DNA of 35,439 nucleotides from Pseudomonadota bacterium (GTDB lineage: Bacteria; Pseudomonadota; Gammaproteobacteria; Burkholderiales; JAJZQI01). The notes below the pieces were generated by a model that saw only the letters and a program-made list of their open reading frames with translations, did no database searches and was not told the origin of the DNA. Made by a program: the position numbers and the translations under genes. Location of the stretch: the NCBI GenBank assembly GCA_021847305.1, contig JAJZTZ010000011.1, positions 1 through 35,439 of the forward strand, in the 5' to 3' direction. The number at the start of each line of letters is the position of its first letter. Within the stretch, counting starts at the first letter, position 1. Below are positions 8,671-21,863 of this stretch, one piece after another.

Positions 8671-8966
8671 TGGCGTGCAGTTTTTATATCTACTACAAGG
8701 TCGACCCGGCCAAGCAGGGCGAAGTTGAGCCACTCATATACACCCTGCTCAGCCGGATAGCCTGTCGTACCGGCGTGCACGGACGCTTGCTGAAAAAGCT
8801 CGACGGCAGCGCAACCTGGATGGAAGTGTATGAAGGGATTGCCGATAGCAGCGGGTTTGAACGGGTATTGCAGGAGCTCTGTGAGCGCTATGATATCGAT
8901 ATTCTTATCGACCGGCACACGGAGCGATTTGAAGAAGTACACCGCAGCACGCCGGTGTGCGACTGA
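8670..8966 (+). CDS. DUF4936 family protein
   Basis: MACSFYIYYKVDPAKQGEVEPLIYTLLSRIACRTGVHGRLLKKLDGSATWMEVYEGI...; start overlaps the ygfZ stop (TGATG), suggesting translational coupling. Confidence 0.7.
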   Translation: MACSFYIYYKVDPAKQGEVEPLIYTLLSRIACRTGVHGRLLKKLDGSATWMEVYEGIADSSGFERVLQELCERYDIDILIDRHTERFEEVHRSTPVCD

Positions 8967-8993
8967 GCTGACGGTTCTTTTGTTGCGACAGAA

Positions 8994-9398
8994 TCAGGGT
9001 TTATGACTGGGGTTTTGTGCCGGGGCCACGCTCATGGCTGAAGCGGCCTTATTCTCCGGTTTCTTGCCCGGATTGCCGGAGCCTGCCTTGGGGCCGGAGG
9101 CTTGTGGTTCTACCGTAAAAGACGTTCCGGCGGGCAGTACCTGAAAAAACACTTCACCGTCTTTCACCATGCCCAGTTCGCTACGGGCACGTTCTTCGAT
9201 CGCATCATAGCCTTGCTTCAGGTCGACAACTTCAGCCTCGAGTGCGGAATTGCGCGCCTCTTTAGCCTTGTTGTCCGCTTCCTGTTTGTCCAGCTGTTTG
9301 CCGACTTCCCATACATTCAGCCAGCTGCCCTTGCCCAGCCACAGTGAATACTGCAGCAGGGCAATCAGGGCAACGAACAGTAAGGTCAGCCAGCGCAT
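8994..9398 (-). CDS. ftsB: Cell division protein FtsB (septum formation initiator)
   Basis: N-terminal [24 protein letters not shown], coiled coil, then [29 protein letters not shown]; directly downstream of eno. Confidence 0.92.
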   Translation of the reverse strand: MRWLTLLFVALIALLQYSLWLGKGSWLNVWEVGKQLDKQEADNKAKEARNSALEAEVVDLKQGYDAIEERARSELGMVKDGEVFFQVLPAGTSFTVEPQASGPKAGSGNPGKKPENKAASAMSVAPAQNPSHKP

Positions 9399-9419
9399 GA
9401 TGCGCCCGTCGCCCGTCTA

Positions 9420-13230
<3,811 letters not shown>

Positions 13231-13243
13231 TCAGGAAATTTGT

Positions 13244-13272
13244 ATTTTACCTGAAATGCCCTCCGGCGTTAA
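13244..13272 (-). promoter_or_regulatory. Candidate sigma-70 promoter for pyrG-kdsA-eno-ftsB
   Basis: Minus strand TTAACG (13267-13272, 4/6 to TTGACA)-N17-TAAAAT (13244-13249, 5/6 to TATAAT), about 30 nt upstream of the pyrG ATG. Confidence 0.5.
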
Positions 13273-13280
13273 GGGCGAAG

Positions 13281-15653
13281 TCACTGGGCAAGACGCAGCC
13301 AGGTAGCGACAACTGTATCGGGGTTGAGTGACATACTGCCAATCCCCTGCTCCATCAGCCACTCGGCCAGATCGGGGTGGTCGGACGGCCCCTGTCCGCA
13401 AATGCCGATGTATTTGCCGTTGCGCTTGCATGCTTCGATTGCCATGGATAGCAACATTTTTACCGCCGGGTTGCGTTCATCAAAGCTGCCGGCCACCAGA
13501 GCGGAATCGCGGTCGACGCCCAAAGTCAGTTGCGTAAGGTCATTCGACCCGATGGAGAAACCGTCAAACAGCTGCAAAAAAGCGTCGGCGGACAAAACGT
13601 TCGACGGAATTTCGCACATCATCATGACTTTGAGGTCATTCTCGCCGCGGCGCAAACCGAACTGGGACATCTTGTCCAGTGCCGCCTGCGCTTCCTCCAG
13701 CGTACGCACAAATGGAATCATCAATTGCAGATTGGTAAGTCCCATGTCGTTACGCACTTTCAGCATGGCGCGGCATTCCAGCTCAAAACAGGCGGCAAAC
13801 TGTTCGCTGGCGTAGCGACTGGCGCCGCGAAAACCCAGCATGGGATTTTCCTCTACCGGTTCGTAGGCGGTACCGCCCAGCAGGTTGGCGTACTCATTCG
13901 ACTTGAAGTCGGAAAAACGCACAATCACCGGTTTCGGCCAGAATGCGGCTGCCAGCGTTGCCACACCCTCGCTCAGCTTGTCGACGTACCAGTCGAGCGG
14001 GCTAGCATAACCGGACGCATGCTCGCGGATGGCCTGCTGCAACTCTGACGGCTGTTGCGACAACTCCAGCACAGCACGCGGATGCACTCCGATCATCCGG
14101 GCAATAATAAATTCTAGCCGTGCCAGCCCCACCCCGTCATTGGGCAAACGGCTGAAGCCAAAGGCGCGTTCCGGATTGCCGACATTCATCATCAATTTAA
14201 GCGGAAGCTGGGGCATGGCATCTAGCTTAATGTGCTGCTCCTTGTACGGCAGCTTGCCGGCATATACGTAACCAATTTCGCCTTCAGCGCAGGAAACCGT
14301 CACCTCCTGCGCCGTTTTCAGGGCATCGGTTGCGCCGGCTGCGCCGACGATGGCCGGAATCCCCAGCTCGCGGGCGATAATGGCTGCATGACAGGTCCGG
14401 CCGCCGCGATTGGTTACAATAGCGGACGCCCGTTTCATGACCGGCTCCCAATCCGGATCGGTCATGTCCGTGACCAGGACATCGCCCTGCTGAACCTGCT
14501 GCATATCCGCCGCGTGCAGCACCACGCGCACCGGGCCGGCGCCGATTTTCTGCCCGATGCTGCGCCCTTCCAGAAGCACCGGTCCGCTTTTTTCCAGACT
14601 GTAATTGATCAACTCATTACCGCTCGCACGTGCCTGTACCGTTTCCGGGCGCGCCTGAACGATGAACAGTTCGCCGCTGGCGCCATCCTTGGCCCACTCG
14701 ATATCCATGGGACGGCCATAATGCTGTTCAATGGCTAAGGCATAACGCGCCAGCTGCATCACCTCACTGTCAGTCAGACAAAAACGGCTGCGCAAATCAG
14801 CTGGCGTATCCACCACCTGAACAGTCTGCCCGGCTGCCTTGTCGGCATAAATCATCCGCACTGCCTTGCTTCCCAGGGTGCGTTGAACAACCGCCATTTT
14901 TCCCTGTCGCAACATTGGTTTATGCACATAAAACTCATCCGGAGTCACGGCGCCCTGGACGACCATTTCACCCAGTCCGTAAGCCGCGTTGATGAAGACG
15001 ACCTGATCAAAACCGGATTCCGTGTCGAGCGTGAACATGACACCGGATGCGCCGATGTCGCTGCGTACCATGCGCTGCACGCCGGCAGACAATGCAACCG
15101 CCGCATGGGCAAACCCCTGATGCACCCGATAAGCAATTGCCCGGTCGTTATACAGGGAGGCAAATACCATCTTCACGGCCTGGAGCACAGCTGCGCCCCC
15201 CTCGATGTCGAGATAGGTTTCCTGCTGGCCGGCGAAAGATGCGTTGGGCAGATCTTCTGCTGTCGCAGATGAGCGCACGGCCACGGCGATGCCTTCAGTA
15301 CACTCGCCGGACAGACCGGCATAGGCACTCAGGATTTCTGCTTCAAGCTCGGGCTGGAAGTTCGCCTGCATGATCCAGTCACGTATGGTTTTGCCGGTCT
15401 CCGCCAGGGTCTGCACATCCTGCACGTCCAGCGCATCCAGTTTTGCACTGATTTTTTCCGTCAGCGCATTATGTTGCAGGAAATCCCGGAACGCCTGCGC
15501 CGTGGTGGCAAAACCATCCGGGACTTTCACGCCGGCCTGGCGCAGATGGATGAACATTTCCCCCAACGAGGCATTCTTGCCGCCAACGCTGGGCACATCG
15601 CCCATGCCGATTTGCGAGAAAGTCTTGATGAAATGCATGTTCCCCTGCTCCAT
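13281..15653 (-). CDS. ppsA: Phosphoenolpyruvate synthase
   Basis: [20 protein letters not shown]...[26 protein letters not shown]...[25 protein letters not shown]...GFRGASRY...[32 protein letters not shown]. Start refined to ATG 15653 or 15638. Confidence 0.96.
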   Translation of the reverse strand: MEQGNMHFIKTFSQIGMGDVPSVGGKNASLGEMFIHLRQAGVKVPDGFATTAQAFRDFLQHNALTEKISAKLDALDVQDVQTLAETGKTIRDWIMQANFQPELEAEILSAYAGLSGECTEGIAVAVRSSATAEDLPNASFAGQQETYLDIEGGAAVLQAVKMVFASLYNDRAIAYRVHQGFAHAAVALSAGVQRMVRSDIGASGVMFTLDTESGFDQVVFINAAYGLGEMVVQGAVTPDEFYVHKPMLRQGKMAVVQRTLGSKAVRMIYADKAAGQTVQVVDTPADLRSRFCLTDSEVMQLARYALAIEQHYGRPMDIEWAKDGASGELFIVQARPETVQARASGNELINYSLEKSGPVLLEGRSIGQKIGAGPVRVVLHAADMQQVQQGDVLVTDMTDPDWEPVMKRASAIVTNRGGRTCHAAIIARELGIPAIVGAAGATDALKTAQEVTVSCAEGEIGYVYAGKLPYKEQHIKLDAMPQLPLKLMMNVGNPERAFGFSRLPNDGVGLARLEFIIARMIGVHPRAVLELSQQPSELQQAIREHASGYASPLDWYVDKLSEGVATLAAAFWPKPVIVRFSDFKSNEYANLLGGTAYEPVEENPMLGFRGASRYASEQFAACFELECRAMLKVRNDMGLTNLQLMIPFVRTLEEAQAALDKMSQFGLRRGENDLKVMMMCEIPSNVLSADAFLQLFDGFSIGSNDLTQLTLGVDRDSALVAGSFDERNPAVKMLLSMAIEACKRNGKYIGICGQGPSDHPDLAEWLMEQGIGSMSLNPDTVVATWLRLAQ

Positions 15654-15694
15654 TGATGTTGTTCTGAGCCACGTCGGCTGTTGGACCGGTTGCT

Positions 15695-16483
15695 TTAGCG
15701 CACCGTTCCCGCCCGCATCTTTTGCCGGACGTGTTCGTAGAGGCAAATGGCTGCAGCTGCCGCCGCATTCAATGACTCCATGTTGCCCGGCATGGGAATG
15801 CGTATCCGCTGTTCCGCCAGAGCACTCAGTTCGGCGCTCAACCCGGCACCTTCGTTACCGAAAATGAAGGCACAGGAGCCGGACAGCTCTTCCGTAAACA
15901 AGTCGGTGCTGCCATCCAGGGTGGCAGCCAGCGTTTTACCCGGAAATTGCCCGATAACTTCGAACAAATCCCGGCCAGTGTGAATTGCGAGTAAAAAGTG
16001 CGCGCCCATGCCGGCGCGCAACACCTTGGGTGACCAGGGATCAACACAGCCACGCGACAACCACACATCAGAAACGCCTGCTGCGGCGGCTGTGCGCAAA
16101 ATCGTGCCGAGATTGCCCGGATCCTGCAGGTTTTCCAGCAGCACCCAGAATTCCTGTCCTTTGACTTCGGGCGACTCGTCAATTCGCACCAGCCCGGCTA
16201 TGCCGGTCGGGGTTTCAACCGGAGCCAGCTGACGAAACAGAGTGTCGCTGAAGCAATTGGCCGGCGTAGCAGAAAGCCGGGCACGCCAGTGAGCGCCGAT
16301 ACCGTTTAGCGCACTTTCGGCCAGCAGCAACCGCTCAAGCGTGTAGCCGGCATTGTTGGCCATTTCCAGCAGGTGCTCCCCGTCCAGCCACGCCAGTCCC
16401 TGCTGTCGGCGCGCTCTGGCTGATTCAGTCAGTTTATGCAGCTGTTTGTATAAAGGGTTGGCGGATGAAGCAATGACATCCAT
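15695..16483 (-). CDS. TrmH/SpoU-family 23S rRNA/tRNA 2'-O-ribose methyltransferase
   Basis: [48 protein letters not shown]...[45 protein letters not shown]: SpoU motifs 1-3 in order. Confidence 0.92.
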   Translation of the reverse strand: MDVIASSANPLYKQLHKLTESARARRQQGLAWLDGEHLLEMANNAGYTLERLLLAESALNGIGAHWRARLSATPANCFSDTLFRQLAPVETPTGIAGLVRIDESPEVKGQEFWVLLENLQDPGNLGTILRTAAAAGVSDVWLSRGCVDPWSPKVLRAGMGAHFLLAIHTGRDLFEVIGQFPGKTLAATLDGSTDLFTEELSGSCAFIFGNEGAGLSAELSALAEQRIRIPMPGNMESLNAAAAAAICLYEHVRQKMRAGTVR

Positions 16484-16500
16484 TGTGCGACAGATCCAGG

Positions 16501-17967
16501 TTAATGCGGTTTTTTCGACAAGTGGGCCAGCCCTTCAGCCGTTTTCAGGCAAAGCTGCTTGAATCCCGCGTAGGTATGCTCATCCAGTTCACAGCCATCG
16601 TGGCGACGGTCGGCGTAAAAGAACCCCAACGGTTTGCCATGGACAAAAACCGACATGGCGAAGAACTCGCCCTCCCCCACCTGGCGGAAAAGGTCTGCCG
16701 TCATCAATGGAGCAAACTTGTCCCAATTGGCTTGCTGCAGCCAGATGCCCTGCATTTTACTCATCAGACGGGTAAACAGATGCGCTTCAGCCAGGCTGAA
16801 ATTCAGCGTCTGCAACGGCGAGTTTTCCTCAACCCCACGGCTGAAGCGCGCTTTTACATGGGTCCGATCGCTGCTTACCAGCGCAAACACAACCCGGTCG
16901 AGCGCCAGGCCTTCATGCATTCCGACCATGACACGCGCCATCAACTGATTCAGGTTATAGCTGCCATCCAGATGCTCGCCAATGTCGGCAATGGTTTTCT
17001 TCAGCATATCCGGATGCGGCATCAGGCAGACAGCGCTTGTCTCGGCCGGATGTGCGGATACTGCATCCTCTTCATCGACTTCAGGCGGCCACTCGCCCGG
17101 CAACATGGGCAACCAGGCGGCTGCGGGCGGCACACCATACCAGCTCCATTTGCCTGCCGCGTGCACCATGGTACGATCGATCCGGCTGCCCAGATCAACG
17201 AGCGGGTAACGAATCACGTCGGCAATCTGTTCCACCAATGCCGGCCAGGACTCGTCCCACCAGCCACGTTCTGCCTTGCGCGCCAGTGCCGAGGCATAGG
17301 TCACCTCGATCCCGCGCGAACGGGCGGCATTTTTGCCATTGCAGAAATCCAGATACAGTTCGGGCAGCCGCAATGCCTGCAGCAGGAGCAGGGCAAAATC
17401 TTGCAGTGAATAGTCGGTGTACTGGGCAAAAGCCTGAGCAAAGTCGAGCTGCTGGCGCTGCATGATACGGCGAATGGCACGCATGTCCGCGGGCGCCACC
17501 AACCACAGGCACAACTCCGGCAGGGTATCCAGTAAGGCCGCTATAAATACCTCATCCGCCTTGGCATCGTTACGCAGCACCGCCCAGTCAAATGCCTGAC
17601 TCGCCGCCAGATAGGCGCGCGCCATTCCCTGCCGCAAGCCACGCCATACACGCTCATCTGCCGGCACCTGCTCCTCCAGGAGCGGCAGCGTTTGCACCCA
17701 GTCAAAGAACGGTGCCACGCCCAGCATCATCACCGCATGATCAACCGTGGTGACCTCACTGGCCAGCCCACGGCGGGGAGTACGATTAACGCGCTGGAGA
17801 ATGGCGCAAGTCAGCAGCGGATCATGATACGCCAGAGCGGCAATGGCATCATTGTTCACCTTCAGCTCCTGGCGTGCCAGTTTGGCCATTTCTTCGCGGC
17901 TCTTGCGCAAAATCGGCAAGGGTCGGTCAAGCAGCGCTTTTACCCACTGATTAAGGTCTTTAGCCAT
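16501..17967 (-). CDS. HDOD-domain protein with C-terminal GAF-like region
   Basis: N-terminal HDOD features (NNDAIAALAYHDPLLTCAILQRVNRTP...VTTVDHAVMMLGVAPFFDWV...), and a C-terminal segment (HEGLALDRVVFALVSSDRTHVKARFSRGVE...FFAMSVFVHGKPLGFFYADR) resembling a GAF sensor domain. Confidence 0.72.
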   Translation of the reverse strand: MAKDLNQWVKALLDRPLPILRKSREEMAKLARQELKVNNDAIAALAYHDPLLTCAILQRVNRTPRRGLASEVTTVDHAVMMLGVAPFFDWVQTLPLLEEQVPADERVWRGLRQGMARAYLAASQAFDWAVLRNDAKADEVFIAALLDTLPELCLWLVAPADMRAIRRIMQRQQLDFAQAFAQYTDYSLQDFALLLLQALRLPELYLDFCNGKNAARSRGIEVTYASALARKAERGWWDESWPALVEQIADVIRYPLVDLGSRIDRTMVHAAGKWSWYGVPPAAAWLPMLPGEWPPEVDEEDAVSAHPAETSAVCLMPHPDMLKKTIADIGEHLDGSYNLNQLMARVMVGMHEGLALDRVVFALVSSDRTHVKARFSRGVEENSPLQTLNFSLAEAHLFTRLMSKMQGIWLQQANWDKFAPLMTADLFRQVGEGEFFAMSVFVHGKPLGFFYADRRHDGCELDEHTYAGFKQLCLKTAEGLAHLSKKPH

Positions 17968-17974
17968 AACTCAC

Positions 17975-18742
17975 CTAGATTCGCCAGACATAAAGGGTGG
18001 AACGGCTCAAATCGTGCAACTCAATGGACTGATCCGGGGCTTCGCCGGGCACGACAAAAGTATTCGAAATAAACAGGCTGCCTGGACGCATTTCTCGCTG
18101 CACCTTGTCCCACAGTCGCAGCATTGGAGCTGGAGACAGATAGGCGTAAACGACGTCATACCGGCTCAAATCTGTCTGCCAGAGGTTTTCAAAGCGTATC
18201 CGAAACTGCGCACCACGCAGCTTTGACCGAATCCAGCCGATTACGAAAGGCAAAGGTGCCCGCTCGACCCCTTCAAACAGACCAAAGCGAAACTGTCGAT
18301 CAAGCTGAGCCAGCAGGCCACCCGCTCCGGCGCCGACATCCAGAAAACGGAAATCACGATGAGCTGGCAGCAAACCGGCCACCGCCGCAGTGGCTCTGTC
18401 ACTGCTCAGAAACAGCGGCACACCGGCAAAGACAACGCTGCCATATACGGCAAGCAGGATCAGCAACCCGCCAAGGTATACCAGAGGAGGCAGCGCCAGA
18501 TAATGCAGGTAAGCGAGTGCCGGCCAAAAGGCCAGCTGCAGAGGCAGCCACCAGCGTGGCAAGTCCGAATGCCAGGCAATCATACCGGCCAGCAATGCAG
18601 CCGTGATGATCGTAAGACCAATGGACAATGAAAACAGGTAAGCCAGCAAAACTGCCAAACCCAATGCTGCAAGCTGCTGCAACATGGCCCAAACCACTGG
18701 GGCCTTAATGTATTGGCGCGACAACAGCGCTCTAGTAGTCAT
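17975..18742 (-). CDS. Class I SAM-dependent methyltransferase with N-terminal transmembrane segments
   Basis: Several hydrophobic helices (LAALGLAVLLAYLFSLSIGLTIITAALLAGMIAW..., PPLVYLGGLLILLAVYGSVVFAGVPLFL) followed by Rossmann motif I FLDVGAGAGGLLAQL and a SAM-MTase-like domain. Confidence 0.72.
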   Translation of the reverse strand: MTTRALLSRQYIKAPVVWAMLQQLAALGLAVLLAYLFSLSIGLTIITAALLAGMIAWHSDLPRWWLPLQLAFWPALAYLHYLALPPLVYLGGLLILLAVYGSVVFAGVPLFLSSDRATAAVAGLLPAHRDFRFLDVGAGAGGLLAQLDRQFRFGLFEGVERAPLPFVIGWIRSKLRGAQFRIRFENLWQTDLSRYDVVYAYLSPAPMLRLWDKVQREMRPGSLFISNTFVVPGEAPDQSIELHDLSRSTLYVWRI

Positions 18743-18771
18743 CCAGCCTCCAACCAGTGTTTCCGAGATGC

Positions 18772-18783
18772 CTGTCCGGACAG
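18772..18783. repeat. 12-bp perfect palindrome CTGTCCGGACAG
   Basis: Read directly in the motB/methyltransferase intergenic region. Confidence 0.8.
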
Positions 18784-18799
18784 CTTTAACCCCTGCCCG

Positions 18800-19795
18800 T
18801 CATTTGCTTGCCGGCAACTCTTTCGGCTTTTCAGTTCCAGCTGCAGAGCCTGGGGCAATGTCGTCACCGTTTACAGCGGCATCCTTGCCGCTGGACTTGG
18901 TGATGGCTTCTTCCGTATGCTTGTTAAGCACAATAATACTGATGCGCCGGTTGATGGGGTTGTATGGATTGGCGGCATCAAAAGGCACCGCTGATGCCAG
19001 ACCGACTACACGCAGCATTTTGTCCGGCTGCATGCCGGCATTAATGAGCTCACGACGCGACGCGTTGGCGCGATCGGCCGACAACTCCCAGTTGGTATAG
19101 TTAGACCCTGGGGCGCCGAACGGCGTGGCATCGGTATGCCCAGACAAACTGATGCGATTGGGCACTTCATTCAGAACTTTGGCGATTTCGCGCAGAATAA
19201 CCCGCGTATAGGGCTTCAGTTCGGCCTTGCCGCTATCGAACATCGGGCGGTTCTTGTCATCGACGATCTGGATACGCAAGCCTTCATTGGTAATGTCGAG
19301 CATCAGCTGATTCTTGAACTGCTTGAGCAAGGGATTGAGGTCAATCATCTTTTCCAGCTTGCTTTTCAGACTTTGCAGCTTCTCTTTTTCGATGATTTCA
19401 TCCTTGGCCTTGTCGGCCTTGGATGTTTCCTGCATCGGCGCGGCGATCGGCTTGACGCTGGTTTCCTGCGGCTGTTTTACGACCTGCGGTTCACTACCCC
19501 TTTTCACCTGCCCTGTTTTGCGCGACAGATCCTCACCCCCACCCTTGATCATGCTGGTGGCGTCACCCGCGCCGCTGCCGCCGCTCAGGGCAATCTTCAG
19601 TGGTGTCTTGAAGTAATCGGCAATCCCTTCCTGCTGGGCTTTGGTGGTTGAACCAAGCAGCCACATCAGCAAAAAGAACGCCATCATCGCTGTCACAAAG
19701 TCAGCATAAGCGATCTTCCATGCGCCACCGTGGTGGCCATGGGCGCTTTTCTTGATCTTTTTGACAATTATGGGGCGTTGGGAATCGTCACTCAT
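18800..19795 (-). CDS. motB: Flagellar motor stator protein MotB
   Basis: GGAWKIAYADFVTAMMAFFLLMWLLGST plug/TM region with conserved Asp, and OmpA-like peptidoglycan-binding LSGHTDATPFG...NWELSADRANASRRELINAGM. Confidence 0.95.
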   Translation of the reverse strand: MSDDSQRPIIVKKIKKSAHGHHGGAWKIAYADFVTAMMAFFLLMWLLGSTTKAQQEGIADYFKTPLKIALSGGSGAGDATSMIKGGGEDLSRKTGQVKRGSEPQVVKQPQETSVKPIAAPMQETSKADKAKDEIIEKEKLQSLKSKLEKMIDLNPLLKQFKNQLMLDITNEGLRIQIVDDKNRPMFDSGKAELKPYTRVILREIAKVLNEVPNRISLSGHTDATPFGAPGSNYTNWELSADRANASRRELINAGMQPDKMLRVVGLASAVPFDAANPYNPINRRISIIVLNKHTEEAITKSSGKDAAVNGDDIAPGSAAGTEKPKELPASK

Positions 19796-19821
19796 CGCGT
19801 TTATCCACGCAGATCCTCAGC

Positions 19822-20682
19822 TTACTTGCCTTTGCGCGACTTGATATCTTCCTCAAGTTCGAGGAAAGACGGTCGATCAGTTGAGAACAGCACCTTGCGG
19901 CCGAATTCCACGGCAACCTGAGGAGCATAACCGTTCAGGCTAGCCAGCAACGTCACCTTGATCACTTCATAGATTTTGCTCTCTTCATGATTCTTGTGCT
20001 CCAGGGCGCTGGCAATCGGCGCCACAAAGCCATAGGACAGCAAAATACCCAGGAAGGTACCTACCAGCGCGTGAGCAATCAAAATACCCAGTTCAGTAGG
20101 TGGCTTATCCAGGGACTCCATCGTATGCACCACCCCCATTACCGCAGCCACAATACCGAACGCAGGCATCGCATCAGCAACCTTGGCGATCACGCCGGGA
20201 GCGACTTCGCTTTCCTTGTGATGGGTTTCGATTTCCTGATCCATCAACGCTTCAATTTCAAAAGCGTTGAGATTGCCGCCTACCATCATGCGCAGGTAGT
20301 CGGCAATAAAGTCCAGTACATGGTGGTCAGCCACGATAGCGGGATATTTGGAGAAGATCGGACTGGATTCGGGCGTCTCGACATCGGATTCAATCGACAT
20401 CAGGCCCTCTTTACGTACCTTGGAAAGAATTTCAAATAACAGGGCAAGCAGATCCATGTAAGCCGCCTTGTTCAGCTTCGAACCCTTGAATACCATCGGC
20501 ACAGCTTTAAATGTCGACTTAATCGCCTTGGGCGTATTGCCTACAAAGAACGCACCGGCGGCAGCGCCGCCAATCATCAGCAATTCGAGCGGCTGGAACA
20601 AGGCGGCCATATGCCCCCCTGCCAGCGCGTAGCCGCCAAAAACCGCTCCCAGAACAACCAGCCAACCAACGATGACGGTCAT
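19822..20682 (-). CDS. motA: Flagellar motor stator protein MotA
   Basis: 286 aa; VIVGWLVVLGAVFGGYALAGGHMAALFQPLELLMIGGAAAGAFFVGN...VADAMPAFGIVAAVMGVVHTMESLDKPPTELGILIAHALVGTFLGILLSYGFVAPIA. Confidence 0.96.
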   Translation of the reverse strand: MTVIVGWLVVLGAVFGGYALAGGHMAALFQPLELLMIGGAAAGAFFVGNTPKAIKSTFKAVPMVFKGSKLNKAAYMDLLALLFEILSKVRKEGLMSIESDVETPESSPIFSKYPAIVADHHVLDFIADYLRMMVGGNLNAFEIEALMDQEIETHHKESEVAPGVIAKVADAMPAFGIVAAVMGVVHTMESLDKPPTELGILIAHALVGTFLGILLSYGFVAPIASALEHKNHEESKIYEVIKVTLLASLNGYAPQVAVEFGRKVLFSTDRPSFLELEEDIKSRKGK

Positions 20683-20722
20683 CGCTCAATCTCCCGTCGA
20701 GAATTCCACACTGTCGCACGCA

Positions 20723-21184
20723 TCACCACAGCGCCCCCAGAATCGCGATAGCAACATTAAGCAGGCCCAATGACAGATTGGTTCCCACCAGCATCCTGAT
20801 TTGCCCCAGCGCCTTACCGCCGCTAGGCCAATCCTGTGCCGCAACAGCACGACGCAGACGCTTGTACGGGGCAAAAAATACATGGGCGAAAATGGCCATC
20901 ATGGCAAGCCCTACGGCTAGCATGATGTGCACATACACAGGCACCTGCCCCATTCCGCCCATCTGTCCAATCATGATCAAACCGGAAATCAGGATCAGTG
21001 CCACGGCTCCCCACACCCAGGGAAAGAAACGCCGGAAAGTTGCAGCCCAGAGCGGCAAACGCATGGGCGGCTCGAGCACCTCCACGGCTGCCGGACGAAG
21101 CGCCATGTAGGCAAAAAACATACCGCCAACCCAGATAACCACGCTGATTACATGAAAAAACAGCCAGAACTTCAGAGGGGTCAT
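20723..21184 (-). CDS. CopD family integral membrane protein
   Basis: 153 aa, four TM segments; KFWLFFHVISVVIWVGGMFFAYMALRPAA...and VHIMLAVGLAMMAIFAHVFFAPYKRLRRAV typical of the CopD/DUF2269-like family. Confidence 0.72.
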   Translation of the reverse strand: MTPLKFWLFFHVISVVIWVGGMFFAYMALRPAAVEVLEPPMRLPLWAATFRRFFPWVWGAVALILISGLIMIGQMGGMGQVPVYVHIMLAVGLAMMAIFAHVFFAPYKRLRRAVAAQDWPSGGKALGQIRMLVGTNLSLGLLNVAIAILGALW

Positions 21185-21227
21185 GCCATGTCTTCCTTGT
21201 TGTTGGTTTTTGCCTTAGATTGTGTTT

Positions 21228-21863
21228 TTATAGTTCAAGTCCGCGCTGTCGGAGAATTTTCTGCACCGGAGCATAACTGGTTCGATGTATGGAAGATACA
21301 CCGAATTGCTCCAATGCCGCAATGTGCTGCGCTGTCGGATAGCCCTTGTGGCGGTCAAATCCGTATTGCGGAAACGCTTCATGCAACTTTAGCATTTCCG
21401 CATCACGGGCAGTTTTGGCTAAAATCGAAGCCGCAGCAATAGCAGCAATTTTACCGTCCCCCTGCACTACGGTTCGCACGGACACAGGCATTCCGGGTGC
21501 CCGGTTCCCGTCTACCCATGCCTCCTTCGGCGTCACACCAAGCGCTTCAACCGCACGCCGCATTGCCAGAAAGGTCGCCTGTAATATATTCAGACGATCG
21601 ATTTCCTCGACGTCAGCGCTGGCAATTGCCCACGACAGAGCATGTTGTTTGATCTCCTCGGCCAGCAGATCACGTTTTTTTTCGCTCAACTTCTTTGAGT
21701 CATTAAGCCCTGCGATCGGCCGCTGCGGGTCAAGAATGACCGCCGCGGCGAAAACGCCCCCGGCCAGCGGCCCGCGGCCGGCCTCATCGACACCGCAGAT
21801 ATCAGCAATGTATTGCAGCGGCGGATTTTTAATGGGCCTCTCCCAGTAGGGGAAGCAGAGCAT
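21228..21863 (-). CDS. rnhB: Ribonuclease HII
   Basis: [23 protein letters not shown]...[15 protein letters not shown]...[15 protein letters not shown]...[21 protein letters not shown] at 21863 assumed; overlaps lpxB. Confidence 0.95.
   Translation of the reverse strand: MLCFPYWERPIKNPPLQYIADICGVDEAGRGPLAGGVFAAAVILDPQRPIAGLNDSKKLSEKKRDLLAEEIKQHALSWAIASADVEEIDRLNILQATFLAMRRAVEALGVTPKEAWVDGNRAPGMPVSVRTVVQGDGKIAAIAAASILAKTARDAEMLKLHEAFPQYGFDRHKGYPTAQHIAALEQFGVSSIHRTSYAPVQKILRQRGLEL

Noticed and set aside
13256-13276. Possible terminator stem gccct...agggc after ppsA
   Set aside because: Short 5-bp stem with an 8-9 nt loop and no T-run; it overlaps the better-supported pyrG promoter.
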